Assembly (NCBI GenBank): GCA_977017575.1
Contig: CDRNVI010000063.1
Location: 186,001 to 250,000 of the forward strand
Origin: Paramoeba atlantica
Lineage: Eukaryota > Discosea
Length of the DNA: 64,000 bases
Direction: 5' to 3'
Each line of letters opens with the position of its first letter. The stretch's first letter is position 1. The position numbers and the translations under genes are program-made. Below, piece after piece: positions 1 to 10,325 of this stretch. Below the pieces are notes generated by a model. It saw only the letters and a program-made list of their open reading frames with translations. It ran no database searches and was not told the DNA's origin.

Positions 1-105
1 CCTTGTGTTGAGGTGAATAAAGTGGTGGAAGAACATATTCTTCAGCCCCCACATATAAGATGCACAAGAGCAAATGTTCACTCTTTACCCGATCAATACC
101 TGCAT

Positions 106-399
106 CTACCGCTGCACCAAAAAAACGTGATTATCGATGTGGTCTCGAAGAACCCCCCATAATTCATTTGCCAGAACGGACTCGCATTCATGAAGTTTTC
201 GAGTTGTCTTAGGAAAAAATGCAAGAAATTGTGCGGCAGTCACGTTAGGAGGCCACTGCTCCAAAAAAGAGTGAACAAAAGTGATAAATTGCTGTGATGG
301 TGTGCTCATAAGAGCGTGCACACATGGAACTACCCGCGTTGCGTACACCTCCGCATTTTGCCGCATTGTTATCGTGCTGTTTCGTTCCTCCTCTTCCAT
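106..399 (-). CDS. hypothetical short ORF
   Basis: This is a 97-residue ORF that I do not recognise. It starts with an acidic stretch (MEEEERNST) and continues as a mixed hydrophobic and charged sequence with two Trp residues, without signal peptide, membrane segment or known motif. It has the same orientation as the host genes further right. The palindromic repeat at 481-524 lies just upstream of its start. It could be a small host gene, the C-terminal remnant of a larger one, or a chance ORF. The composition looks protein-like but nothing else supports it. Confidence 0.3.
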   Translation of the reverse strand: MEEEERNSTITMRQNAEVYATRVVPCVHALMSTPSQQFITFVHSFLEQWPPNVTAAQFLAFFPKTTRKLHECESVLANELWGVLRDHIDNHVFLVQR

Positions 400-436
400 T
401 CGAACAGTCCGAAGATCACATTCCTTTCTGTGTCGT

Positions 437-552
437 TGGTAGTGATTTCGAGCCTTACTGTAAGACTAAAAATCTAAGTCTCTACGTAGAATTTCTACGT
501 AGAACGCGTAGAATTCTACGTAGACTACCAACTATGCTTACAGTGAGTCTAT
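437..552. repeat. nested palindromic repeat built on TCTACGTAGAA
   Basis: Positions 481-524 contain three copies of TCTACGTAGAA or its complement and form an imperfect 44-base palindrome. Outer arms extend it: ACTGTAAG near 458 pairs with CTTACAGT near 537, and GGTAGT near 439 pairs with ACTACC near 524. The whole is a roughly 115-base inverted repeat, the size of a small foldback element. No second copy was seen in the window. Confidence 0.55.
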
Positions 553-917
553 AATTTATACCAGTATGCACAAGCAACTATACGAGTATGCACATACAAG
601 CACATGTAGAGGTGCTCAGCACAAGTAGGAACATACGAAGTGAAGCAAATCAACACATCTATGAGATATTGTATAGTTGGTGGTCAACGTCTTTGTAGGA
701 GTAGTATCTATATTACTCTTTTGCTACTGATATTTATTGCGAAGTGACCTCAGATGTTTTAATTCCTACGGACCAGGATGCTTGTTTTAAGAAGCTCTGT
801 TCACTGAAGCGCAAGGGCATATAGGTCCGAAGTGTACTGGTACGTTGCTTACCAGGTGCTATCCAACACGCTAAGCGAGTAGTCAACGTTGAAAACATTT
901 TTGAAAAAGTTACCTCT

Positions 918-1652
918 ATGGCAGGAAACGGTAAAACTACCGAGGGCGTACAGAAAATGGAACTTGCGTGCGCAGCTTTGCTATCCGGAAACTTTAGTTC
1001 ACGAAACGTAAGTGATGAGATACTCGTCGCTCTACGAGATGCCGTATTTGAAATTGAAGTAGACTCCAAAAACATGGAAACAAAGGAGCCAACGGAGGAA
1101 AAACCCGCGCATGAGCTTTCCTCTGCGCAGAAGCGCCTAAAGGAGATCCAGGATCAGGTTCGGCCGTATATCGGCACCATGGACGATCCTCGTTGTGGAG
1201 AACTGATCCACAAATGCCTTTTGAACGTGGGGTTCGCCAGTGAAAGTTGGATGACCCCAGAAATTGTTGCAAATGTGCGCAACGTAGTAGGAAAGGCTCC
1301 CTACATGCGATATTATGCGCAGCTCTTCACGAAGCATCCAGCTGGAGACCCACTTCCAGATGTGAGTAACAAGGGAGTTCGCCTGGTAATGTGGAGTCTA
1401 TTATGCAAGCTTGGATCTGTAATGATGTCACACCGGCTGGCGCATCACGGAAAGATCATCGCAGCAGAAAAGATAGAAGAAACACTATTGAACAACGAAC
1501 ACATCAAAGTTGATCATAGTATCGTGGCGGTTATTGCAACTGATGAGAGAGCTACGTCACAGGTGAACCTCAAGAGCTCAGCTCAAAAGTGTTATCGGGA
1601 AATTCGTGATTTTATCACCCGCCTCGTTTCACCCACACCCGGCCAACCATAA
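918..1652 (+). CDS. hypothetical protein, only long plus-strand ORF with gene-like composition
   Basis: This 244-residue ORF is not recognised. It has a charged, Lys- and Glu-rich segment at about residues 50-80 and helical-looking stretches after it, with no signal peptide or membrane span. Coding-like sequence seems to extend upstream of the first Met (open in frame back to about 832), so this may be the C-terminal part of a larger broken or spliced gene. It is the only plausible gene on the plus strand outside transposons. It therefore either marks the end of the minus-strand gene cluster or belongs to an unidentified mobile element. No transposase or polymerase motif is visible. Confidence 0.4.
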   Translation: MAGNGKTTEGVQKMELACAALLSGNFSSRNVSDEILVALRDAVFEIEVDSKNMETKEPTEEKPAHELSSAQKRLKEIQDQVRPYIGTMDDPRCGELIHKCLLNVGFASESWMTPEIVANVRNVVGKAPYMRYYAQLFTKHPAGDPLPDVSNKGVRLVMWSLLCKLGSVMMSHRLAHHGKIIAAEKIEETLLNNEHIKVDHSIVAVIATDERATSQVNLKSSAQKCYREIRDFITRLVSPTPGQP

Positions 1653-2360
1653 AGACGAATAGGCAGAGGTTGTAAACAACCCCCGCAATTATAAGCACAT
1701 AATCCCAGAATAAGGTCAAGCCGAAAATAAAATTTGGTTTTACGAACGTCTACTTTATGATGAGTCATTTTGCTCCTCTCTTGAATCATTTGATTCAGAA
1801 GAGCCCGAAGGCTGAGTAAGTCTGTAAGAAAGTAAGAGTTGGAGGGATGAGGGAATCCAAAAAGGGGGGATGAGTAAGTCATTCAGTAATTCAGTAAACA
1901 AGACAATGCTTAATTCAGTAACCCGGGGGTCAGGTTACCATTTAAAGGTGGATTACCGTTTAAATTGCAATTTACAGGTAGAGATGTATTTACGAGTCTC
2001 TATTTACAGATAATAACGCATGGGATGGGGCAAGGAATGGGGAATAATAACGCAAGGATGGGGTGTTGTTTTGTGCAGAAATCTTCTAGTGTGCGCATTC
2101 TTGATTTTCTTTGGAATTCGTTGATGTTTAGTTACGTTTCGGGAAATTTTTGAAAAATGTGCAAACTTCGTTCAATCTTGTGGGCTTAAATAGTAAACCT
2201 CATTTTTGTGGAACTAAATGTTTTACGCCACAAGAATATAAATTAAGGTAACTTTAATTAACGTAGCATTAATAAAAGTAAAAAATTTTCTCTCGTCAGA
2301 AATTACGTTAATTAATATTTTTCTTATTTAAAGTCTCACTGGTATACTTACACTTCATTG
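1653..2360. other. AT-rich intergenic stretch
   Basis: No gene is visible. The first 250 bases are mixed in composition and the rest is AT-rich with TTAATTAA-like motifs around 2250-2320. It probably holds the 3' flank of the LRR gene that ends at 2361. Confidence 0.5.
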
Positions 2361-3053
2361 TTACTTCATGCGAGAACGAAGGCCATTTTTCACAACAATA
2401 CGCGTCGCCCTCACATCGTAACTCAACATTTTTTCCAGTTCCTCCACATGTAACGTCCCCTCCAGTCTTGCATTCCCATTAACATACAACTTCATCAAGG
2501 AGGTGGGCATCAACGTAAAATCAACGTTCCCGGAAAACTGATTCTCGCTGATATTCAGCACCTCCAACAACTGTGGAAGGCACGCGAACAACAGCGGCCC
2601 GGTAAACCGATTCCGCGCAATCGACACAAACGTCAACGAGGCTGGCAAAACGTTTTGTTCAAAATTCTCACAAAATGCCCCACATTGGTTATTATTGGGC
2701 AAATATAAAAATACAAGAGTACTGGGGAGGTGGTTCCAAATTAGCGACCCCTCGAGACCGTAGTCCGCCCAATTCATACAAAACACCTCTCCCCGGGGGT
2801 CACACATAACTCCCTCCCAGCCACACCCCGGGGTGTGGGTGTCCCAGGAGGGGCGGGGGTTGGTGATCTCTCGGACAAGCTTGGCTAAAACAAATTCCAG
2901 GGGTAACGCAATCCCAGTGAGTTTGGCTGCACGGGAAGGGTGCGAAATGGATGGGGCATTTTGCGGAAAAGAGGGGGGGGTGCAATCGTCCATGCAGCCC
3001 ACATGGGACATAGCAGTGGGGTAGAAAAGGGACACCATAGCTATCGTGTACAT
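2361..3053 (-). CDS. leucine-rich-repeat protein with cap domain, PSA-like surface family
   Basis: The 230-residue product starts with a hydrophobic segment (MYTIAMVSLFYP...) that could be a signal peptide. An N-terminal cap follows at about residues 50-90, with W and paired Cys in the pattern W..HTPGCGWEGVMC. About five short LRRs follow, with motifs such as LPSTLVFLYLPNN, LPASLTFVSIARN and LPQLLEVLNISEN. The same cap and LP.TL..L repeat occur in the genes at 23938 and 62195, so this is a dispersed family. The cap resembles that of Leishmania PSA proteins, which act at the cell surface; a secreted or surface role is inferred. No clear GPI signal is seen. The sequence immediately upstream of the start is AT-rich. 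Confidence 0.7.
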   Translation of the reverse strand: MYTIAMVSLFYPTAMSHVGCMDDCTPPSFPQNAPSISHPSRAAKLTGIALPLEFVLAKLVREITNPRPSWDTHTPGCGWEGVMCDPRGEVFCMNWADYGLEGSLIWNHLPSTLVFLYLPNNNQCGAFCENFEQNVLPASLTFVSIARNRFTGPLLFACLPQLLEVLNISENQFSGNVDFTLMPTSLMKLYVNGNARLEGTLHVEELEKMLSYDVRATRIVVKNGLRSRMK

Positions 3054-3094
3054 TGAGATATACTCCTCCTCGCATTGATTTTTATAAATATGTA

Positions 3095-3933
3095 TTATAA
3101 CAAAAAAGAAAATTTATATTTATAATTATTAAAATCAATGAGAATGCTTTCCAAAGATACCGGAGACCCGCCAGTAAACGACCCCCGGTAAGAGAGATTG
3201 GCTTGGGAGGCTGGCTGGTTGGCGGGGCTGAACGGGCGGGGGTTGTTGGACGGGTAAGGGTGGGTGAGCGGGGTGAGGGTTATTGGGAGGGCTGTGGTAC
3301 GAAGTTGTCTGGACAGAAAATGAATGCACACATGAGTAAAAGAGGTCTTAAACAGAGTGGGAATCCGAGTTCAACTCCTTTCGAAGACGTGTGTGCGAAA
3401 CACAACGTGTGTGCGATAAATGTGATATAACGACTACTTGTAGAAGGGGAAGGAGCATTTAATCAAAACAACCCAGGCTAAAGTGGACGACGGAGTTACT
3501 CGTCCTTGCGCCCTCTCCTTCCTCTAAGGTCTTGAGCGTCACACACGTCCAGTGTGTGTTAAATTTGGCCTTTGCAGGTGTATTACTAGAACAGGTTGAA
3601 GATGTATCTAACGAAACCAAAGCGCATACAGGTACATCAGGGCCCAAACTGTCCAAATACGGTCGAGGAGTTAATTTGGGATTCTTTTATTTTCACCCAC
3701 GAATTTTCAGGTTTTCATTTCGAAAACTCACCTGACACAAAATGAGGCCACAAATCGGGCACGACGAATTAACCTACGGTGCCGAGGGAATAGTGCCTCC
3801 CTCTATATTTTCTAGCATGTCGTGAAAGCTTTGTGCGAATATAATCAAATTTATTGATTTCACAATTTTTATAATTTTTTTTTTCGAAAATTCTATCTTG
3901 CCATTTATAAAAATCAATGAGAGACAGAGTAGA
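3095..3933. other. intergenic stretch with a G-rich tract
   Basis: Positions 3203-3295 are strongly G-rich on the plus strand (repeats of GGGCGGGG, GGGTGGG and GGGGTG-like runs) and might form G-quadruplexes. The remainder is unremarkable AT-rich sequence with no supportable gene. Confidence 0.4.
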
Positions 3934-4234
3934 TACCATCCCCCCTATATAATAGGGCTATGTGTCACCCCCCTTTAACAGGGCCATTTTGTCTGGAAGG
4001 CCAAAAAGAGATTTCAGGGAAAGTGCCAAAAAATTGTTGAATGCGCCGCGAAGCGGCGGATTCTTTTTCCGTATCTACCAAAAGTGTATCAAAAGGGAGT
4101 AGGACCTTGTTTCTTAACGATAAAAAAGCCGTGAGGCGGCGCCGATTTGTTTCTTTCATATTATTTTCCATGTCCCCCCATTTATTAAGGCCTTTTGCCC
4201 AAAATCGGAGTCCTATTAAATAGGGGGGGTAGTA
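3934..4234. mobile_element. C-rich-TIR MITE, about 301 bp
   Basis: The left end reads TACCATCCCCCCTATATAAT and the right end is its near-perfect inverted copy (complement begins TACTACCCCCCCTATTTAAT). The arms match over about 25 bases with a few mismatches. There is no coding capacity. The interior contains a CGCCGCGAAGCGGCG hairpin at 4045-4059, a motif that recurs at 31417, 41486 and 51008 beside other C/G-run termini. The right end abuts the GATA array directly. Confidence 0.65.
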
Positions 4235-4361
<127 letters not shown>

Positions 4362-4654
4362 CAGTAACTCAAAAAAGTGTTCAAATGTTTCGACATTTTT
4401 TAATGTTTTAATTTTTTACCAAAGAGAATCAGAGGATAATGCTGTAGTATATGGTAGTAGTGTAGGCTGGGGTAGTGCTTATATCCCCACGTACTTTGAG
4501 TTCATCAACGATCTTACTACGAAAAACTACGAAAAACTATGAAAGATATAATGTCAATCCAACATATGAACACTTTTTTGCCTTTTTTTCGGACACGTTT
4601 TTTTATAGGAAAACGTTCTATTGCTTCACCCTTAATGGGCCAAAATATTTAGAC

Positions 4655-5671
4655 TTAATACTTAGTAAGTCCCCCCTTCGCCCTGATGACTTCCCTCAAA
4701 CGACGGGGCATGCTTTGGACAAGAGGGAGGCATGCACTTGGAGGAACTTTCGCCCATGCTTTTTGGGACCGTTCCCATAACTCGATCATTCCTGAGGGTG
4801 GGTCGGGGTAATCTGCCGTTGCCTTTTTCAATTCAACCCATAGATTTTCTATGGGGTTTAAGTCGGGAGACTGAGGGGGCCAGTCAAGCACACACAGCTC
4901 CTGCAAATTTTAAACATCGCGAGCCTTCTTACTCGTGTGCTTCGGATCGTTATCCTGTTGGAAGACGATCCGATCCTTCGTGAGACTCAGCTTTTGTAGG
5001 AAAGGGGGCAAATTTTGTTGCAGTATTTGAACGTACTGCTCGGCGTTCATATTCCCGTGAACCAGCTCAATGGTTCTCACACCGTGCTCCATCATGCAAC
5101 CCCATATCATGATGGAGCCGCCACCATAATTGAGCGTACCTTGTGTGTTTCGCTCAGACAGCTCCTCCCCAAAGTCTACCCAAACCCACCGGCTACCATC
5201 CGACTCGAAACGGCAGATCTTCGTTTCATCCGTGAAAATTACACGGCCCCAGTCGGCGTGCGTCCAATGCTCGTACTTTCTTGTAAAAGCAAGACGTAGA
5301 GCCTTGTGACGTTTCGTAAGGTAGGGCTTCTTGACCCTCTTCTTTCCCTTCATACCACGCTTACGAAGGGAAACCCGAATGGTTTCCGGGCAAACATCCG
5401 CAATACCTTTGACTCTCAACCTTTTGCTGGCGGCAACTGCGTCTTTTGTGGCGCCGCTAGTGATGAGACGGCGGACGCGCCTACGGCAAGTATCACTCAG
5501 CTTACGTGGGCGACCGGTTGGTTGTCTAGATAGCGACGGAAGATATTTATTTTTAATGCGGCTGACATTTCCTACGCTTAAGTTTAAATCGGCGGCCACT
5601 CTACGAAGTGAAGATCCGTTTTCAAGTTTTTCAATAGCAATCTTTCGTAAATAACTCGGTGTACTGTGCAT
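4655..5671 (-). pseudogene. Tc1-family DD34E transposase, one in-frame stop
   Basis: The frame encodes a helix-turn-helix N-terminus (RRVAADLNLSVGNVSRIKNK), a GRPRKLS linker, and the DDE catalytic core: IFTDET for the first Asp, QQDNDPKHTS for the second, and SPDLNPIENLW for the Glu. Spacing between the second Asp and the Glu is 34 residues, diagnostic of Tc1. A single TAA at 4910-4912 interrupts the frame between the second Asp and the Glu, and the rest is intact to a natural stop at 4655. The full length would be about 338 residues, normal for the family. With one lesion it is a recently active copy, or the stop is a sequencing or allelic variant. The start codon lies inside the inverted repeat at 5649-5756. 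Confidence 0.92.
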
Positions 5672-5756
5672 AAGTAATGTAGTAAATAGAGCAACTTGGT
5701 TTTATTTTCCTATTGTAGATCTTTGTTCTACTATGCACAGTACACCGAGTTATTTC
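5649..5756. repeat. inverted duplication of the transposase start region
   Basis: The first 24 bases or so of the transposase gene, around ATGCACAGTACACCGAGTTA, occur at 5649-5672 on the minus strand and again in opposite orientation at 5733-5756, separated by about 60 bases. The second copy is a head-to-head fragment of the same gene start. It sits where the normal right terminal repeat of a Tc1 element would be expected. Confidence 0.85.
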
Positions 5757-5825
5757 CAAATATTTCCAAAATCAGACAAAATACAAGACCTGTAGGGGGG
5801 GGGTAAAAGAGGCTGAACACCACTG

Positions 5826-5951
<126 letters not shown>

Positions 5952-6975
5952 CAGGGGCGGTTGTTCGTTCCCCTAAGGAAGAGTTTTTGCCGCCTTTTTT
6001 TCATACAGACCCCCTGGTGCCCCCTGGGTCCAAAAAACTGTTTTTTGGACGTTTTCTGTGTACACACCCGTTTTTTCCCGATAATTTCATGTTTTTGTGG
6101 TTTATTTGAATTTGTGTAAGCTTAAATAGTCTTCTAATTTCTTTATGCTCAAGCAATGTTTCTGTAGAAACATCAATAGCTATTTAATAGAGTTTTTCAA
6201 ACCTCAACAACATGAATACAAGACCGACTAACCCTAAAAGTGGTGAATATGTAGAAGGGTGGAAACTTGGCGAAAACAATGGTAAAACAAATATTTTTTA
6301 AAAATCCTTTCCCCTATTGTACTTTGTTAGTTTGGGACCTATACTCATACCTATGTGCTCTGTGAACACTTATGTGTGTTCAGTGGTTCTATGGTTCAAT
6401 GAACACTTTTATGAACCAATAGAACACTTTTTCGATTTTTTTTCGTGACGTACAAACATTTTTTTTTGAAGCTTTGTTTCATTCAAATGGCCCCAGATGG
6501 TACTACACGACCTAGATCCTCACGTACATGTAGGTACATGGCAGAATAGGTGGTGCGAGTCTGTGCCATCGATATGATTCCAGCGTCAAGGGAGACCACG
6601 AAGAGGCCCCAACCCCCAGTTAGGCTGGCCCGAACACGTGTCAGGCATTTAATCAATTCGGCACACGAACGGTTTTAATGCATATAATGTATTCACAGTG
6701 CAAAAAGAATATTTTGTGGAAATGACGACAACAAAGATGAGGAAAAAAATTCAAGCTTTTTCTTTGGGGAAAAAAGTCCCTTTTCACTTTTTGTGAAACC
6801 CAATTAAAAGTGACCCACCACTTTTTTTCTTCGTACAAGCGTCCGTTTGAGCTGATTTTTGTAGCATTTTGCAGATCTCAACACAAAGGCTTTGAGCGTG
6901 AATAAACGAAACAAAAAGAAGCGAATACGTATATTTTAGAGAAGAACTAACATTTTGTCACTTTTTCACCTGCGA

Positions 6976-7233
6976 TCACAACCTGTACATGATCCAAATA
7001 CAACACCGCTCCCCACCCGTGTAAATGGGCGTGCTGTGGATCATACTTTGGGTCCACTCCTGAAGATCCATCCGAGCGGCATACGGCAGAGGGCTCAGTT
7101 CGTACAAACGTTTTGGATCACGGTTTAAAGCGTTAATGCGCCTTCTTACTAACTTCAAAGTAAAATGATGCTCCGGAATCGATTTCCCCAAAACCAAAGT
7201 TTGGAAATGGGCCAACGCAAGACATTCCTGCAT
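6976..7233 (-). CDS. short unassigned ORF inside the 2.3-kb element
   Basis: The ORF encodes 85 residues. Protein-like sequence extends in frame upstream of the first Met to about 7295, where a stop occurs. The content (HFQTLVLGKSIPEHHFTLKL, RRRINALNRDPKRLYELSPL) looks like real coding sequence but I do not recognise the family. It may be a remnant of the element's protein or of a host gene carried in it. Confidence 0.25.
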   Translation of the reverse strand: MQECLALAHFQTLVLGKSIPEHHFTLKLVRRRINALNRDPKRLYELSPLPYAARMDLQEWTQSMIHSTPIYTGGERCCIWIMYRL

Positions 7234-8106
7234 CCAAGCGAGAAGCTGAGGTACGAAGTGTGCTTCGAGGTAAGGTTGCGAGAACTGGCGGTAATAGCAA
7301 ACCGCCTAAGTAAGGAAAGAATTGATGGAATTGTAGCTTTGCAAATTTGGAATACCTTGAGGATTATTTGTAGGTTATGGGAAAATTATTGTTTGTTTAT
7401 ACCGTATCAGACACATATAAACTCTGAACTTGGAAGTCATAGATGAAAGCTTTCAAGGTGAAAGTGTTAAGCTTTTCAACTGACTTTAAGTCGATCTTAT
7501 TGCGGTGGTTGTATAACTACCACTCTACCCTCAATTATTGAAAAAAAGTGAACAAAAACAGTGAAATATAAAGAGAAACACACTAATATAATAGAAGAAA
7601 AAAAACGTTTCATATAAAAGAGGGCTCCGGTGGTCCAAAACTGAAAAAAATATTGAAAAAAATGGGGGGTCCAGGGGGAGGGGCATACGTCGCGACTTTT
7701 TTTTCGAATTTTTTGTTTCTCGAGCGCCGGGAAGTGTTAGAGTAGGCCGCGGCGATAATTTTCTGCCCCCCAACCTGGGGGTACCCCCCCCCCTCTGTTA
7801 CGCGCAGGAGGGATCCGACATGGTCAAAGTTTCCGAAATTTTTGGGGTGACCAAGAAAAAAACTTTTTGATAAAAAAAAGGTAAAAATATTATTTTTCCA
7901 AAATCGACTCCTAAAACGTATTTTAAGAGTTTTGGACCTCAGCTACCATTCTACGGCGTTGTTTTCGTCAGATCCGCCTCCTACCCCTACTGGTAAGGCA
8001 TCAAAAACGGCCAAAATTCGGGTTAAAATTTCGAAATTTTTGCTTAAAAATCGGGCTTTTTTACCTAAAAAAGTAGATTATTCATGATCTTTTGGCAATT
8101 TTTCTA

Positions 8107-8211
8107 TTTTAGGCTCTTCGTTAAACGCGGTGGTAGTTTTCAACGCGAAGTGTGCAGCATGAGTGACTTCCAAGTTGAAAACAACCACCGCGTGTAACGA
8201 AGAGCCTAAAA
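8107..8211. repeat. 105-bp near-perfect palindrome, copy 1
   Basis: The sequence starts TTTTAGGCTCTTCGTTAAAC and ends with its inverted counterpart. Arms of about 45 bases flank a loop near GTGTGCAGCATGAGTG. A second copy 1.4 kb away (9584-9681) is almost identical, so this is a mobile or recently duplicated foldback repeat. Confidence 0.85.
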
Positions 8212-8878
8212 AGGAAATTGGATATTGGATTCATTTTTGGATTTGGATTGGTTCCCCAAGTAATCGATTGGGGTGGTTCCCCATTTTTCTTTGACGGGCA
8301 CGAAAGGTTCCTGTGGGACCTCGTCCTCTCATTAGAAATTGTTGAGGGCAATAGATCTGCTTGACCAAATGCGGGAAACAATAGTTTTTTACAACAACAA
8401 CAAAAATATTTTGAAATAAGAAATGCATTACGTTCGGCGAGTACAAAAAAAGCTGCCACGCTTACTAAGAGAGAACCTCATACCGCGGCATTCTAATACT
8501 GTATAGCTAGGGCATGTGTAATCACTTGGATATGCGCAAAACAAAAAAGGTTTATGAAAAATACTCAACATGTTCGTGGGATGTGTACCTCCCCGAAAAG
8601 TGTTCAATGCGTTCTATGTGTTCAATGAACAAAAAAAAGTGTTCATAGAACACATAGGTATGTATACTAGCTTTCTATGCCATTGTTTTCGCAAGATATC
8701 CCTCCTTGTAGCCCTGGTATGCTTCCCAAAATGACCCATTTTTTTGACCAAAAAAGGTGAAAAAATATATTTCGGATCCCAAGGGGTCTTTTTGCGTCGA
8801 AAGAATGGTGTGGTTGGAGTCGAATTCTCTATCCAATACGTTCGGTAGGCTTTATAAAGATACAGTTTCTTTACCTTG

Positions 8879-9130
8879 TTGCCTTAGTTCATCCTTTCTT
8901 TCCCCGGCAACGGGCATACTCTTACTGTATTTTCATGCCTGTTGCCGGCCGGCGCTAAGGCTGGAACTGTCCCCCTTTATCGCTGAAGCAGGGGAAGCGC
9001 CTCCATCCCTTCACCCTTCCCCGACTCACTCCCCTGGAGTGAGTGCTTCTCCCTCTCGGATTCCTTCCTCCCGACCCGTACGTCTCCGAGAGGGCTAGGC
9101 GTCACGGTGGCCTCCCTTGAGGACCACTAG
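8879..9130. other. GC-rich block of consecutive strong hairpins
   Basis: At least four stem-loops follow one another. GCCTTAG (8881) pairs with CTAAGGC (8955), enclosing a 14-base arm pair CCGGCAACGGGCAT (8904-8917) and ATGCCTGTTGCCGG (8935-8948). ACTCACTCC pairs with GGAGTGAGT around 9025-9045. CCCTCTCGGA pairs with TCCGAGAGGG around 9052-9095. GGTGGCCTC pairs with GAGGACCACT around 9106-9128. The surroundings are AT-rich, so the composition stands out. There is no supportable protein. A structured RNA or a foreign or organellar insert are both possible. Confidence 0.5.
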
Positions 9131-9156
9131 ACGCGTCCCTCGCTGCCCGCGTTTAC

Positions 9157-9323
9157 GCCTCTCCGCACCTGACGGTCGCCCAGCTCTCCGCACCTCGGCT
9201 CTGTCGCAGCTCTCTGCACCCGGATTGCCCCCGAAACTGTAATATGGGGATTACGCATCCGGCTCTCTGCACCTGCACATGACAACCGAGCTCTCTGCAC
9301 CTGGGACGTCAGCTCTCTGCACC
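9157..9323. repeat. six irregularly spaced copies of a GCTCTCTGCACC motif
   Basis: Copies lie at about 9157, 9181, 9207, 9261, 9289 and 9310, mostly preceded by CA or CG and with the two leftmost reading CTCCGCACC. Spacers vary from about 9 to 40 bases and are unrelated to each other. They follow the hairpin block directly. Spacer lengths and the small unit rule out an ordinary CRISPR array. Confidence 0.75.
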
Positions 9324-9583
9324 CATTCTCCTCCAGCGAGGGCAAATCCTCACGTGATCCACCCGTCGTATGCGGGTAAGGACAATGTGAGACAAATCTC
9401 TGCAATCTAAGTGCATGAATAAACAACAAACAACATGCCTACGAGTGATTTCCCACACGCAAATGTCGGATTTAGTGCTCTGAGAGCAAAACTACCCAAA
9501 AATCACCCCATTTTTACCCCAAAATCGTCTATTTTTGCCTATAGTCCCTCCGTTTTTTTCAGCTTTCGAAGCTAACTTTCCTT

Positions 9584-9681
9584 TTTTAGGCTCTTCGTTA
9601 AACGCGGTGGTAGTTTTCAACGCGAAGCGCGCAGCATGAGTGACTTCTAAGTTGAAAACAACCACCGCGTTTAACGAAGAG
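9584..9681. repeat. 100-bp near-perfect palindrome, copy 2
   Basis: Same sequence as 8107-8211 with a few substitutions (GCGCGCAGC in the loop region). The last few bases of the right arm are replaced by ATGC. Confidence 0.85.
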
Positions 9682-10228
9682 ATGCAAAAAGAAATAATTA
9701 TAATCATAACCTTTGGTGGAATCTCCCTTTTTTCTCCCAAAATTATTTTCAAAAATAAATACTTCAATGTTTTTTCGAGTTCAGCGATTTTGCAATCCTT
9801 CTAGATTGGTATTGACGAAAGAGAAGACTTTGACTTATTTACACCAAGACATTCGGGGACATTTATAAAAAACAAGAGTTCTAGGGCTCAAATTGTGGCA
9901 CACCAGGTTGGGAAAAGGTGTGACACACTTTTAGAGTCCGGTGGAGTATCGATACTGTATGGGCAACACATGAACGAGCGAAATGGGAAATTGAAAGCAC
10001 GAAGGCCTTTATTTCAGCATCAGAAGATGAGCAGATGAAATACGAGTAACTAATTTTAGTATTTGGAGTGCCCTTCAAAACTTCAAAAAACAAATTGGGG
10101 GAAAAAAGGGAGATTTCACCTAACTGTTTTGTATTTATAATTAATTTTTGATCACATGAATCCATTAATTTTTACGAAACTGATTTATACATTAATTTTT
10201 TATTCATTAATTTTTCTCAACATTCATT

Positions 10229-10325
10229 CAAACTTTATCAATATTAACTTTCCCAACATCAACCTTCTCAACTCCAACCTTCCCAACTTCAACTTTACCA
10301 ACTTGAACTTACTCGACTTCGTTCC
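10229..10325. repeat. degenerate 15-bp tandem repeat
   Basis: About six units of the form CCAACTTCAACTTTA with substitutions. On the plus strand they read as five-residue N-rich units (for example NLPNF, NFTNL). No gene context supports translation. Confidence 0.5.

Larger units (their letters stand above)
4362..5825 (-). mobile_element. Tc1/mariner-type DNA transposon inserted in a GATA microsatellite
   Basis: The element begins CAGTAACTCAAAAAAGTG and ends ...CACTG, and on both sides a TA dinucleotide that belongs to the GATA array forms the target duplication typical of Tc1/mariner. The left terminus resembles Tc1-family ends. The right terminus shares only the outer CAGT and a GTGTTCA motif, so that end looks rearranged or partly deleted. 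It carries one transposase reading frame on the minus strand (4655-5671). The length of 1464 bp is normal for the family. Confidence 0.85.
6341..8672. mobile_element. 2.3-kb element with long inverted ends and GTTCAATGAACAC subterminal repeats
   Basis: The left end (6341-6434) reads ACCTATGTGCTCTGTGAACAC followed by GTTCAATGAACACTTTT motifs. The right end (about 8591-8672) is its inverted counterpart, with ACCTATGTGTTCTATGAACA and GTTCATTGAACACATAG on the complementary strand. Long inverted ends made of short inverted motifs resemble hAT-type subterminal repeats, but no intact transposase is present. The interior holds a short ORF at 6976-7233 and one of the 100-bp palindromes. The family assignment is inference. 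Confidence 0.55.

Noticed and set aside
9157-9323. CRISPR array
   Set aside because: Repeats are about 13 bases, spacers vary from 9 to 40 bases, and the genome is eukaryotic.
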